Below are positions 44,073 to 52,744 of a stretch of 64,000 nucleotides of DNA, one piece after another. Both the position numbers and the translations under genes were made by a program. The stretch lies in the NCBI GenBank assembly GCA_958366705.1, contig CATXCB010000001.1, forward strand, positions 62,001-126,000, in the 5' to 3' direction. How positions within the stretch are numbered: the first letter of the stretch is position 1; the number at the start of each line of letters is the position of its first letter. The DNA comes from an uncultured bacterium. GTDB taxonomy: Bacteria > Cyanobacteriota > Vampirovibrionia > Gastranaerophilales > Gastranaerophilaceae. The notes below the pieces were generated by a model. It was not told the origin of the DNA. It saw only the letters and a list, made by a program, of their open reading frames with translations, and did no database searches.

Positions 44073-45242
44073 ATGAGTGATAAATTAAAAAATTTGACCG
44101 GTAAAAATCCAAGAGATTTTGAACCGGTAGTATTTACTCTTATTAATAATCCTGATGTTGATTTATTCAAAGAACTTGTCGATAGTGATGATTTTTTGTT
44201 TGATTTTGTCAAGCAAAATGTTTGTAATCGTATGGCAAGTGTTTGTAATGAATCCAATTATTTGAATTTGCTTCAATTTTTGAAATTCTATTCTCCATCG
44301 TATGAGGATTTCATTGTTTCGACTCTGGTGAATTTTGCAGATGATGAATTAACAGATAGAATGCTCGGTATTTTTGAAGATGGCACGGATGATGAAAAAG
44401 CCTATTGCGCAAAATTTTTTTCTTATATTCAGGAACCTGTGGTAATAGAGTTTTTGAAAGATAATGCCTACAGCCAGCATCAGGGATTGAGTTCTAACTG
44501 TGCTGCTGCACTTGCTGCAGTAGGTGACAAAGATTGTTATCAAAAGGCTTTGGAAAAATTAAATTCCATTGACGACTTTGAAAAACTTGATGCTGTAAAA
44601 TTTTTGGTTTCATATGGGAATACTGATTCTGTATCAAATATTTTAACAGCAATAAAATCTTCGTCTTTAGCTGAAAATATTGCAGGAGAGCTGTTGTATT
44701 TAGCAGATATTTTCAGTATTATTGAACGCTCAGAAACTGACGGGCTGTATATATTAAATTTGATAATAAACGGCTTGGGTGAAATTTTTGATTTATCACA
44801 GGCTTTTGATTTTAGACTTTACGAAGTGTTAGAATTCATATTGAATACAACGATGACATCTGAAAAAGCTGTGGTTTTACTTAATGCTGCAGAAAAGTTT
44901 GATGTATTGACAGAAAATGACGAATATTTATTTGATAATTCTAAAGATGTTAAGCAGGAAGTTTTTGATATCAAAAAGCTTTTGAAATCCGTAGATAGAG
45001 AATTTTTAAATTCTTTTGTGGCAGATGAATTAAAGCCGGATAGTCTGCTTGTGTATACAGCATTGGATTTGACATCAGATGTATCGGGTGTTCGTTTGCT
45101 TTTGGGCTCCAATAATCAGACAGTAGTTTTGAAAGCTGTAGAAACTTTAAAACGGCTAAATGTTTTTTCTGATGAAGATAGAACGGCAGCTTTAAGTGTC
45201 GTCTCAGATGAAAATATTAAAAGTATAATTAATGCAATGTAA
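44073..45242 (+). CDS. HEAT-repeat-like protein
   Basis: A 389-residue acidic, all-helical protein with HEAT-like units (for example GLSSNCAAALAAVGDKDCYQKALEKL and TVVLKAVETLKRLNVFSDEDR). No catalytic motif, signal peptide or membrane segment is seen. It follows the DprA-like gene by 14 bases and precedes the EF-hand gene by 15, so the three are probably one transcript. Role: protein scaffold, inferred only from architecture. Confidence 0.75.
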   Translation: MSDKLKNLTGKNPRDFEPVVFTLINNPDVDLFKELVDSDDFLFDFVKQNVCNRMASVCNESNYLNLLQFLKFYSPSYEDFIVSTLVNFADDELTDRMLGIFEDGTDDEKAYCAKFFSYIQEPVVIEFLKDNAYSQHQGLSSNCAAALAAVGDKDCYQKALEKLNSIDDFEKLDAVKFLVSYGNTDSVSNILTAIKSSSLAENIAGELLYLADIFSIIERSETDGLYILNLIINGLGEIFDLSQAFDFRLYEVLEFILNTTMTSEKAVVLLNAAEKFDVLTENDEYLFDNSKDVKQEVFDIKKLLKSVDREFLNSFVADELKPDSLLVYTALDLTSDVSGVRLLLGSNNQTVVLKAVETLKRLNVFSDEDRTAALSVVSDENIKSIINAM

Positions 45243-45257
45243 ATAGGAGATAGAAGT

Positions 45258-45581
45258 ATGTTAATGATTATATCCGATGATGGCAAAAATGTTCCAGAAG
45301 GTTACAGACATCTTACAGATGAAGAAGTTATCAAAGATTATTTGAGTTTTGATATGGATAATGATTACTGTATTTCTAAAAATGAGTGGATGCTTACTTT
45401 TATAAAGATGCTTGGTAATGATATTCAGGCACTGGAAAAAGAGGGGCCTGATGCAATAATGCAAAAGATTCAGGAATTGTCTGATGAATTTGAAAGATAT
45501 GATGTAGATAATAATAAATATATTGATTATGAAGAGTATAAAGCTATCATAACAAATAATATTTACATATCAGAGAGTTAA
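45258..45581 (+). CDS. EF-hand calcium-binding protein
   Basis: A 107-residue protein with two EF-hand loops: DMDNDYCISKNE (near residues 33-44) and DVDNNKYIDYEE (near 82-93). Both keep Asp/Asn at positions 1, 3 and 5 and Glu at 12, so both should bind calcium. It has no signal peptide and would act in the cytoplasm. An AGGAG site lies eight bases before the ATG; the gene is third in the operon with the DprA-like and HEAT genes. Confidence 0.85.
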   Translation: MLMIISDDGKNVPEGYRHLTDEEVIKDYLSFDMDNDYCISKNEWMLTFIKMLGNDIQALEKEGPDAIMQKIQELSDEFERYDVDNNKYIDYEEYKAIITNNIYISES

Positions 45582-45625
45582 GCTAAGCAAATAAAGCAGA
45601 TATTATTAAAATATTGTTTCTAATA

Positions 45626-45784
45626 TGTAAAAAATAAATTATACTAAAACTGTTGTAGAATAAATAGAAAGGAGTAATAAAAATGGTAAAATGTAGTAAT
45701 AGTAAGAAAATCGGGGGGGGGTAACCTTTTAAAGCTTCACTCCGACAGTATTCTAAGGTCTTTGAGTTTATTTATTTTAAATTG
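45626..45784 (+). repeat. Leader element copy 3 (promoter + start + poly-G)
   Basis: Third copy. TATACT (45640-45645) with a weak TTTCTA 17 bases upstream, then AAAGGAG, ATG 45683, nine G (45713-45721) and the conserved tail. It is nearly identical to copy 2 up to the start codon. The run is one base shorter than in copies 1 and 2, direct evidence of length variation among copies. ACTCC can still pair with GGAGT of the ribosome-binding site. Confidence 0.8.
45683..45724 (+). CDS. Poly-G leader peptide of prepilin 3 (out of frame as assembled)
   Basis: The frame MVKCSNSKKIGGG starts at ATG 45683 with an AAAGGAG site and ends at a TAA directly after nine G. The frame open from the G-run through 45762 to 46658 would be reached with 8 or 11 G, the same lengths predicted for copies 1 and 2. 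Confidence 0.5.
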   Translation: MVKCSNSKKIGGG

Positions 45785-46658
45785 TCGTTCTAATGCGCCC
45801 TTACCATGTCACACTGAACAAGCAGAGTGTCCTGCTGAATTTATAAATTGTCATGCTGAACTTGTTTCAGCATCTCAGTATAATAGATTCCGAAATAAAT
45901 TCGGAATGACGCATAACAAAGTCGCATTTACCCTTGCCGAAGTCCTAATAACTCTTGGTATAATAGGTGTGGTCGCAGCCATGACAATACCAACATTTAT
46001 TGCAAATACAAATTCTCAAAAGTATCGTTCAACATTAAAAAAAACGGTATCTACTTTATCGCAGGCAGCAAGACTTTCTGATTCATTATATGGTTTTGAT
46101 TATGCAGGAATTACTCAGGTCTGTGGTGTTAATGCCGCTACAGAACGTCCGGAAAGTGTTATGAGTATTTGTGCAATATTAAATGGTACTTTAACCGGAG
46201 CGACCTTTTATAATTCTTTAGGTGAAATTCCTATGCGTAAAAATAATAAGGATGGTAAATATACTTTTACTGCAGGGTATTTTCTTAATAGAGGAAGGAA
46301 TAATCCTAATGATTATTTTGCTTATATGTTATCTGATGGGGCTATTGTGGCTATTCATAAAACTACAGGAAAATCAGGTACAGGTTGTACTCGTAATATT
46401 GGTGAAGTTATCTCTTCTGAAGAAGCTATACCTACGTCGGGTACAGTTGATTGTGTTGGATTTATTGATGTCAATGGTGTTACATTACCAAATAAAGAGG
46501 TAAGTTGTTCTTCTGGTTCGGATTCTTTGACTAAAAATAATTGTGTTGTAAAAAATGATGCAAAGCATTTAACAGATATTTATCCGATTCGATTCCATGA
46601 TGGTGTGGTTGAAACTTCAACAGCTGGTGGTAGATATGTTTTAAATACTACTAAGTAA
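45762..46658 (+). CDS. Prepilin-like protein with N-terminal methylation motif (copy 3)
   Basis: A pilin-like protein with FTLAEVLITLGIIGVVAAMTIPT beginning about 56 residues after the listed TTG. The residue before the cleavage site is Ala. Residues 1-45 are translated R1 and R4 repeats (CHAELVSASQ, RFRNKFG). The mature part (~243 residues) has several Cys and the FIDVNGVTLPN signature. Candidate starts: TTG 45762 (AAGG four bases upstream, weak), ATG 45906 in repeat R4 (MTHNKVAFTLAEV, no ribosome-binding site), or ATG 45683 after a poly-G change. The gene sits downstream of the EF-hand gene. Confidence 0.75.
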   Translation: MSLFILNCRSNAPLPCHTEQAECPAEFINCHAELVSASQYNRFRNKFGMTHNKVAFTLAEVLITLGIIGVVAAMTIPTFIANTNSQKYRSTLKKTVSTLSQAARLSDSLYGFDYAGITQVCGVNAATERPESVMSICAILNGTLTGATFYNSLGEIPMRKNNKDGKYTFTAGYFLNRGRNNPNDYFAYMLSDGAIVAIHKTTGKSGTGCTRNIGEVISSEEAIPTSGTVDCVGFIDVNGVTLPNKEVSCSSGSDSLTKNNCVVKNDAKHLTDIYPIRFHDGVVETSTAGGRYVLNTTK

Positions 46659-46692
46659 TGAAATATAATACCATCTTCTAAAACATTTAATC

Positions 46693-46738
46693 AGGAACAG
46701 AAAATTGCGTCTCATATGCTCAACTAATTTTCCAGTCA
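46693..46738 (-). repeat. Dispersed repeat R6, inverted copy
   Basis: A 46-base sequence (AGGAACAGAAAATTGCG...) identical at 39 of 46 positions to the reverse complement of 9757-9802. It lies between prepilin 3 and the terminator. Confidence 0.65.
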
Positions 46739-46762
46739 ATTAGGAATGATATATAACAAAAT

Positions 46763-46790
46763 GGCAGACAAAATAAAATTTTTGTCTGCC
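46763..46790. terminator. Bidirectional terminator, prepilin 3 and rpsR
   Basis: An 11-base-pair perfect stem GGCAGACAAAA/TTTTGTCTGCC with a six-base loop lies between two converging genes. Confidence 0.7.
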
Positions 46791-46810
46791 ACTTTGTTTA
46801 TTATGTTTTA

Positions 46811-47038
46811 TTAGTCAAAAACGTAATTGATGATTGAAGCTTCTCTAGCTTGTTTGATAGCTTTAGCAATCATTCTTTGGTGAGCTGCACAGTTGCCTGT
46901 GATTCTTCTAGGAATAATTTTTCCAGCTTCAGTTAAGTATCTTTTTAATTTTGCAGCATCTTTGTAGTCGATAGATGTAACTTTATCTGCACATAAGCTG
47001 CAATTTTTACGTTTTTTCTTTTCGTCTTGTCTTGCCAT
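46811..47038 (-). CDS. rpsR: 30S ribosomal protein S18
   Basis: A 75-residue small-subunit ribosomal protein with the KDAAKLKRYLTEAGKIIPRRITGNCAAHQR core of S18, which pairs with S6 on the platform. Two Cys near the N-terminus (CSLCADK) fit the zinc-binding form. Last gene of rpsF-ssb-rpsR. Confidence 0.97.
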   Translation of the reverse strand: MARQDEKKKRKNCSLCADKVTSIDYKDAAKLKRYLTEAGKIIPRRITGNCAAHQRMIAKAIKQAREASIINYVFD

Positions 47039-47093
47039 TTGTTTTTATTTGCCTTTCTAGCCTTATTGTTTTACTACTTAATTATGTATTAGT

Positions 47094-47507
47094 TTAGAAT
47101 GGAACTTCTTCATCATCCATTAATACATCTGCATTTGATTCTGGTGAAGCTTCCATATCTCCGAATGTTAGAATATCTCCGTCTTCATCAGCTTCTGCAT
47201 TAGTGGCTGATGTTCCGCCCATTAATTCAATTGTAGCAGCTTCGATTTCGAATACTTTTTTCTCTGTACCGTCGTCCATCTTGCTTATACCATTTTGTAA
47301 TCTGCCTTCAACCAGCACTTTTTGATTTTTAGACAGAGATGATACTACTTCTTCAAGATTTTGTCTTTTAGAAATTACTCTAACCAGAGTTTCTTCCTGC
47401 TGACCGATATTTAGTACAAATGAAGAAACCGCAACATTGTTTGATGTAAACCCTGTTTTTGGTGTTTTATATACGATACCTGTTACTACTGCTTTTGCTA
47501 ATGTCAT
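47094..47507 (-). CDS. ssb: Single-stranded DNA-binding protein
   Basis: A 137-residue SSB with an OB fold (residues ~1-105) and an acidic tail ending VLMDDEEVPF, the tip that recruits PriA, RecO and other partners. It lies between rpsF and rpsR, the usual position of the housekeeping SSB. Confidence 0.93.
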   Translation of the reverse strand: MTLAKAVVTGIVYKTPKTGFTSNNVAVSSFVLNIGQQEETLVRVISKRQNLEEVVSSLSKNQKVLVEGRLQNGISKMDDGTEKKVFEIEAATIELMGGTSATNAEADEDGDILTFGDMEASPESNADVLMDDEEVPF

Positions 47508-47523
47508 TTTTTTTTCCTTTAAA

Positions 47524-47823
47524 CTAAACAGAAGCTTTAGCTGCTGTTTCCATGAACATTGTTCTTAAAATATTATCATTTAGTCTTAGTTGTCTTTTGA
47601 ATTCAGCAACTTTGTCTGCCGGTAATGATAATATGCAAGTTGAGAAATAGCCATCTCTGAAGTTTTGAATTTCATAAGCTAATTTTTTTCTGCCAACTTT
47701 GTCTGTAGATTCAACTTTACCACCGAATTCAGCAATAACAGAACCGATTTTGTCGATTAATTTATCAACTTCTTCTGCATCTAAATTTGGTTTGAAGATA
47801 GTCATTAATTCATAAGTTTTCAT
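47524..47823 (-). CDS. rpsF: 30S ribosomal protein S6
   Basis: A 99-residue S6 (MKTYELMTIFKPNLD..., KKLAYEIQNFRDGYF). It heads the rpsF-ssb-rpsR operon, with an AAAAGGAGAAAAATA site before the ATG. In several bacteria the S6:S18 complex feeds back on this leader; I cannot confirm the motif here. Confidence 0.97.
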   Translation of the reverse strand: MKTYELMTIFKPNLDAEEVDKLIDKIGSVIAEFGGKVESTDKVGRKKLAYEIQNFRDGYFSTCILSLPADKVAEFKRQLRLNDNILRTMFMETAAKASV

Positions 47824-47889
47824 TTATTTTTCTCCTTTTAGTATTTTCCTATGATGTATGATTAAATATTATCATGAAAATAGAAATTA

Positions 47890-48726
47890 TTACAACATGT
47901 ACTCGGCTGTAAAACTGTATTCAGCCGGTCCTATAAGAAAGATATCTTTATCCTGATTTTCCCTAGTCCCGCTCCAAACAACTGTTACGGCCCCGCCAAG
48001 AAGATTGACCTTTACTGTATCTTCTGTTAAGTTATTTAAAATACAGGCAACGACGCTGGCACAAGCTCCTGTTCCGCAGGCTAAAGTTATTCCGCAGCCG
48101 CGTTCGTAAACTCGCATTTCAATTTCATTTTTAGAGATTACTTTTACGAATTCAGTGTTTGTTTTTTCAGGGAAATAAGGGTGTCTTTCCATCTCTGGGC
48201 CGTATGTTTCTGCTAAATGAAGTGTATTTTCTTCTGTAAAGATTATGCAGTGAGGGTTACCCATTGATACTGGAATTATATTAAATTCTTTTTCTTTAAT
48301 TTTGACAGTTTTTTCTCCTTTAAATGGAATTTTTGATTCTTCAAGAATAGGGGTGCCCATATTTACTTTTACTGTTCCATCTTCCTGAATTTCAGGTTTT
48401 ATGATTCCGGCAAGTGTTTTTACGCTGAATTGCTTTTTATTTACAAGTTTTTTATCATATACGTATTTTGCAAAGCATCTCATACCGTTTCCGCACATTT
48501 GAGCGGTTGTTCCGTCAGAGTTATAAAAGTACCAGCCGATGTCAGTTTCTCCATTAGGTTTTGTATCAGGAATAATCATTCCGTCTGCACCTATTCCGAA
48601 GTGTCTGTCGCAAAGTCTACGGGCTAAATCTTCCATTGAAAGTCCTGATTTTTCATATTCTGAATAATCTAAAACTACAAAGTCGTTACCACAGCCTTGC
48701 ATTTTGGTTATTTTAATTTTTGTCAT
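47890..48726 (-). CDS. dapF: Diaminopimelate epimerase
   Basis: A 278-residue cofactor-free racemase converting LL- to meso-diaminopimelate for lysine and peptidoglycan. The two catalytic Cys are in MCGNGMRCFAKYV and ACGTGACASVV, and the N-terminus has QGCGNDFVVLDY. Together with dapA (37086) it indicates a complete diaminopimelate route. Confidence 0.96.
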   Translation of the reverse strand: MTKIKITKMQGCGNDFVVLDYSEYEKSGLSMEDLARRLCDRHFGIGADGMIIPDTKPNGETDIGWYFYNSDGTTAQMCGNGMRCFAKYVYDKKLVNKKQFSVKTLAGIIKPEIQEDGTVKVNMGTPILEESKIPFKGEKTVKIKEKEFNIIPVSMGNPHCIIFTEENTLHLAETYGPEMERHPYFPEKTNTEFVKVISKNEIEMRVYERGCGITLACGTGACASVVACILNNLTEDTVKVNLLGGAVTVVWSGTRENQDKDIFLIGPAEYSFTAEYML

Positions 48727-48773
48727 AATCCTGTTCCTCTCTTTTGCACAAGATTATAGCATAGAAAAGGTTA

Positions 48774-49355
48774 TTATGCTTTGTAAGTGATTGATTTTGG
48801 AACAAAATTTTCATTATTATTTTGTGTATTAGTTGCAATAGGTTTGTCCCAGTATTCTGCAACTTTATCACCTATGTTTTTACCTATTGTAGATGAACCT
48901 ATTGAACCGCCGACAAATAAAATTCCTTTTACAATTGGCTGCCATTTTTTATTTATTGGAAGTTTCTTTAGAATTCCATCAAGATTTTTTTTCATCCAGC
49001 CTTCACCAAGAAACATACCTGCAAGACATCCTGTTTCTGAAATGATTGCAGATTTTTTATCTTCAGCTGTTAATACGGTATATCCGCTTGATGCTACAAT
49101 AAGTGGATTTACGTGGTCTGCTGCGAATTTTACTGTTTTTGAAATACCGTTAAATACTTTGTCTGATTTTGCAATATTTTCAATATTATTTAGTATTGTT
49201 CTTGTATGTTTTGATATCGCATTGTCTTGTTGTGCTGCAGCTTTCACTAGGGCAGCGCTTTGCCCGACAGTAACCGGAAGTCTGCCAATATTTTCATTCA
49301 TTGTTTTATCGGCATTTCTGACTGCAAATATTCCTGTCGCTACACCACTGTACAT
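48774..49355 (-). CDS. Hypothetical protein with Gly-rich segments, 193 aa
   Basis: I do not recognise this protein. The N-terminal ~75 residues are helical; the second half has SETGCLAGMFLGEGWMKK and ILFVGGSIGSSTIGKNIG, short Gly/Ser-rich hydrophobic segments that may touch a membrane. An AAAGGTC site precedes the ATG by about ten bases. A 207-codon frame on the opposite strand has the look of an antisense shadow. Confidence 0.65.
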   Translation of the reverse strand: MYSGVATGIFAVRNADKTMNENIGRLPVTVGQSAALVKAAAQQDNAISKHTRTILNNIENIAKSDKVFNGISKTVKFAADHVNPLIVASSGYTVLTAEDKKSAIISETGCLAGMFLGEGWMKKNLDGILKKLPINKKWQPIVKGILFVGGSIGSSTIGKNIGDKVAEYWDKPIATNTQNNNENFVPKSITYKA

Positions 49356-49455
49356 AAAACAATATGACCTTTCACACTTATACCTACATATATATAAAGT
49401 ATTTTTTTAGTGTAAAATTGCAGAGGTTGTTAAATTGTTTACATTTTTTAAAATT

Positions 49456-50442
49456 TTAATTATTACAAACTGTAGAAACTATTTGTGCGGCTGTAATTTT
49501 TAAACAGCTTAATTTTTCGCAGGTTGTTTGCCGCCTTGCCCACAAACACGGTTTTAATTCGCATTTGTCATTTGCCTTTATCGGAATAACAAGTTCACTT
49601 TGCGGAATCAATGCTTTATCATCTGTTGGCCCAAATATTACATATGTTTTTGTGTGAAGAGCAACTGCTACATGCAAAGGTGCTGAATCCGAGCATAAAA
49701 ATTTGTCCGCAGAAGAAATCAGTTCAGCAAGTTCTTTTAAATTTTTAGTTGTTCCGTATAGATTTTCGAAGTTTTGAGTTCTAACGTTATTTAGTATGGT
49801 TTCGATACATTCTTTATCGTCAGGGCCGCCAACTAGTCTTACTTTTTTACCTTCTGCAACCAAAAGGTCAATTACTTTTGCCCAGGTTTCTGCTGGAACT
49901 GTTTTTATGCAATTTTTCTGAATGCTTAGTTTACTAACTCCAGGGTGAATTAATACGGAATTGGAAATTTTTTCTCTACGTTCAATATTTATTTCCGGAA
50001 GTTCAGTATTATATTCTGTAAGATTTCTAATTAAATCGTGATACATTTTGCAGGCATATTGGTTTTTATTCAGCTGCATTGCATGTGTCAGCAGCATCTG
50101 GCTGATTTTGCCGGTATTATATCCGCATCTTACTTTTATTCCTGTTAAAAATAAAAGTAAACTTATAAGTTTGTTTCCGCCTGATGATATAACAATATCA
50201 AAATTTCCCTGTCTTGCTTTTAGGATAAGTTTTAATAATTCTGTATATTTATTTTTACCTTTAACATCAATTAAAAATAATTCATCAATTATATTTGTTA
50301 AATCTTGTACGCTTTTGCTTCGTGGTTCAAGCGCAAGTGTTATTTTAGAATCGGGATATTCTTTTTTTAGCGAGATTAAAGTCGGGAGGAAAAATATTTC
50401 ATCTCCAATTCCGCCAAAATTTATTGCAAGTATATTTTTCAT
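49456..50442 (-). CDS. Glycosyltransferase family 9 (heptosyltransferase-like)
   Basis: A 328-residue GT-B enzyme of the ADP-heptose:LPS heptosyltransferase family. The N-terminus is ILAINFGGIGDEIFFLPTLISLKK, and the C-terminal nucleotide-sugar site has VRLVGGPDDKE and LISSADKFLCSDSAPLHVAVAL. Fits lipopolysaccharide core assembly together with the Lpt genes. A TATAAT (50461-50466, minus) lies so close that an upstream ATG (50454) would be leaderless; ATG 50442 is the best start. Confidence 0.85.
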   Translation of the reverse strand: MKNILAINFGGIGDEIFFLPTLISLKKEYPDSKITLALEPRSKSVQDLTNIIDELFLIDVKGKNKYTELLKLILKARQGNFDIVISSGGNKLISLLLFLTGIKVRCGYNTGKISQMLLTHAMQLNKNQYACKMYHDLIRNLTEYNTELPEINIERREKISNSVLIHPGVSKLSIQKNCIKTVPAETWAKVIDLLVAEGKKVRLVGGPDDKECIETILNNVRTQNFENLYGTTKNLKELAELISSADKFLCSDSAPLHVAVALHTKTYVIFGPTDDKALIPQSELVIPIKANDKCELKPCLWARRQTTCEKLSCLKITAAQIVSTVCNN

Positions 50443-50524
50443 CTTCTTATCCATATTCTTATTATACAAGAAAAAACAATTACAATAAAATTTGGGTTAA
50501 TGTGAGGTAATATTTTGCGTTAAA

Positions 50525-50541
50525 TGTAACAATATGTTACA
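50525..50541. promoter_or_regulatory. Palindrome between divergent genes
   Basis: TGTAACA-ATA-TGTTACA (50525-50541) has perfect 7-bp arms and a three-base centre, between the glycosyltransferase gene (minus) and the gene at 50617 (plus). It is a good candidate for a dimeric repressor or activator site; the factor is unknown. Confidence 0.5.
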
Positions 50542-50616
50542 ACTACTACGCTTGTATTAAAGATTAAAAAATATATGCCGAAGATATATATGTAAGGAAA
50601 CAAAGGGATAAGTCTA

Positions 50617-51150
50617 ATGAGTCTAAATGTGAATTATACTTCATTATACAAAAACGGCATTGATACATCTGTATTAAAAGATGTTTCTCAGGAGATTTTA
50701 CGCCGTGCTGCTCAAAAGACATCTCAATATACAAATTCTCTTACTACTCATCAGGTTAAAACAATTGCAAAACCTGTAGAATTAGGTATTGATTTATATC
50801 AGGGAAGAGTTGAAACAGGTGTTCAAAAACAAATTGCGATGAATAATTCTTTCCATTATCAATTCAGTGAAGCCGCTGTTGCATCTATTAAATATTTGAA
50901 TTCCCAAGCAGCTTCAGCTATTTCAAGAAAAGTTGACGGAAAATATATGCCGGCAGTTAATGAAGTTGTATCTCAAACTCCTAAAGCTGCTGAAACAACT
51001 GCACCATCTCATTTTATGAGTATTTTTGCTGCAGCTGCTTCAAAAGACAAAGATGGTTCAAATCCTTTTTATCATGGTGAACTATTAATGGCAAAATCTC
51101 AAAAAGAAGAAAAAAATGAAAATGAATCCTTAAAAAGTATTTTTGCATAA
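50617..51150 (+). CDS. Hypothetical protein, 177 aa
   Basis: A soluble-looking protein with no recognised family. It starts MSLNVNYTSLYKNGIDTSVL, is helical and Ala/Ser/Gln-rich (SEAAVASIKYLNSQAASAISRKV), and ends in a charged tail (KSQKEEKNENESLKSIFA). No signal peptide or membrane helix. It is monocistronic with its own terminator, behind a palindromic regulatory site. Its composition resembles secreted or filament-like proteins, but this is only an impression. Confidence 0.7.
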   Translation: MSLNVNYTSLYKNGIDTSVLKDVSQEILRRAAQKTSQYTNSLTTHQVKTIAKPVELGIDLYQGRVETGVQKQIAMNNSFHYQFSEAAVASIKYLNSQAASAISRKVDGKYMPAVNEVVSQTPKAAETTAPSHFMSIFAAAASKDKDGSNPFYHGELLMAKSQKEEKNENESLKSIFA

Positions 51151-51208
51151 TAAAATATAAGATTTCTCAATGGTTTTCCTTTTGTTTACATAAATAATTA
51201 TAAATTTC

Positions 51209-51236
51209 AGATTCCCTTTCTTGGGAATCTTTTTTT
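51209..51236 (+). terminator. Terminator after gene 50617
   Basis: Stem AGATTCCC/GGGAATCT (51209-51216 with 51223-51230), six-base loop, then six T. Confidence 0.85.
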
Positions 51237-51308
51237 ATACATGTGGATATTAAAAAAAATTTTAAGAGGGTGTAGGATTTTAGAGTATTCAGAAAGGTTA
51301 GGGAAAAA

Positions 51309-51770
51309 ATGAAAAATAATATGTGGTTTATTCTTGCTTGTGTGCTTGTATTTTTTGTAGGATATAACATTAACGATGTTGCTGTGTCTTTCCCCAGATA
51401 TAAAGTTGCAGTAGTTGATGTTCCTACTATTTTATCAAATTCTTCTGAAATTCAGTTGTTGAAAGTTTCTCAGAATAAGAAAATGGAGGAATTGAATACA
51501 TTAATTTCAAAGGCTCAAAATGAGATTGTTAATGAGCCTGACAGAAATAAAGCTGTTCAAATGGAAGCAGTATACAGAAAACAGATTGAAAACAAGAAAA
51601 ATTCGATGGATGAAGAGTATAATAACAAGCTTGTTAAAGTCACTTCAAAAATTAGATCACTAATATCCAGCGAAGCTAAAAAGACTAATTATAATTTAGT
51701 TTTGCCTACAGGAATGGTAATTACTGGAGGAGATGATATTACCAAAGATATAGTGAAAAAATTGAAGTAG
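51309..51770 (+). CDS. OmpH/Skp-like periplasmic chaperone
   Basis: A 153-residue protein with an N-terminal membrane anchor or uncleaved signal (NMWFILACVLVFFVGYNI), then VAVVDVPTILSNS (the OmpH start strand), a long coiled coil (~45-115) and the closing NYNLVLPTGMVI strand. Skp-like proteins hold outer-membrane proteins in the periplasm. The extended N-terminal helix may keep it membrane-bound. It supports an outer membrane in this organism. Confidence 0.8.
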   Translation: MKNNMWFILACVLVFFVGYNINDVAVSFPRYKVAVVDVPTILSNSSEIQLLKVSQNKKMEELNTLISKAQNEIVNEPDRNKAVQMEAVYRKQIENKKNSMDEEYNNKLVKVTSKIRSLISSEAKKTNYNLVLPTGMVITGGDDITKDIVKKLK

Positions 51771-51791
51771 TACTTTTTCTGTTTTCTCTGA

Positions 51792-52634
51792 TTATATAAG
51801 ACTTGCGGCATTATAGGAGCTTCGTACAAGAGGACCTATTTGGAAATTTTTAAATCCAATTGATGCTGCAAGTTCTTTGAGTTTTTCGTATTCTTCCGGT
51901 TTGTAGTATTTTGCTACAGGCAGATGTTGTTTGGATGGTTGAATATATTGCCCTATTGTTAAAATGTCACAATGCACATTATGTAAATTTGTAAGTGTTT
52001 GTTCAATCTGTTCAAAAGTTTCGCCAAGACCTATCATTAAGCCTGATTTTGTTTTTATATCACTATTTTCTTTTATGTATTTTAGTACACTTAGTGAATT
52101 ATCATAATTTCCTTGAGGCCTTGCGGTTTTGAATATTTCTTTTACTGTTTCAATGTTATGGTTAAACACATCAGGGTGAGCTTTTATTATTGTATCTAAA
52201 GATTTTTTATTGTTTTTAAAATCAGGAGTGAGGATTTCTATTTTTGTCAACGGGGATGTGTTTTTTATTTCATAAATACATTGTGCAAAGTGGTTTGCTC
52301 CTCCGTCATCTAAGTCATCCCGTGTAACAGAGGTTATTACTGCGTATTTTAGTCTAAGGTCTTTAACAGCTTTTGCTATATGTTTTGGTTCTTCGGTGTC
52401 CAATGGCTGAGGTCTTTCGCAGGAAATATTACAATATCTGCAATTTCTTGTACAAACATTTCCCATAATCAAAAATGTAGCGGTATGTTTTGAATAGCAT
52501 TCGTTTTTGTTAGGGCATCGAGCACCCTCGCAAACTGTGTTAAGACAATTTGATTTTAAAATTTTTCTAACAGTTCTGGTTTTATCAGTATCAATTATTG
52601 GTCTTTTTAAATATTCAGGTAATCGTTCTCGCAT
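51792..52634 (-). CDS. lipA: Lipoyl synthase
   Basis: A 280-residue radical-SAM enzyme that inserts two sulfurs into octanoyl groups on lipoate-dependent proteins. Both clusters are visible: auxiliary CEGARCPNKNEC and radical-SAM CTRNCRYC. The lpd gene (53200) nearby uses the product cofactor. Confidence 0.95.
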   Translation of the reverse strand: MRERLPEYLKRPIIDTDKTRTVRKILKSNCLNTVCEGARCPNKNECYSKHTATFLIMGNVCTRNCRYCNISCERPQPLDTEEPKHIAKAVKDLRLKYAVITSVTRDDLDDGGANHFAQCIYEIKNTSPLTKIEILTPDFKNNKKSLDTIIKAHPDVFNHNIETVKEIFKTARPQGNYDNSLSVLKYIKENSDIKTKSGLMIGLGETFEQIEQTLTNLHNVHCDILTIGQYIQPSKQHLPVAKYYKPEEYEKLKELAASIGFKNFQIGPLVRSSYNAASLI

Positions 52635-52744
52635 TTTATTTCCTTTAGTTTTTATAATTATATAACAAATTTTTTTTTATTTGATTTTTATGTAATTACG
52701 TTATATAAGTATATTATTAGATTTATAAATATAGGAGTATTACA

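Noticed and set aside
48787..49410. Plus-strand 207-codon frame
   Set aside because: Phe/Ser/Ile-rich composition typical of an antisense shadow; the minus-strand gene has a ribosome-binding site and normal composition.
50525..50541. NtcA box, as in cyanobacteria
   Set aside because: The site reads GTA-N9-TAC; the NtcA consensus needs GTA-N8-TAC.
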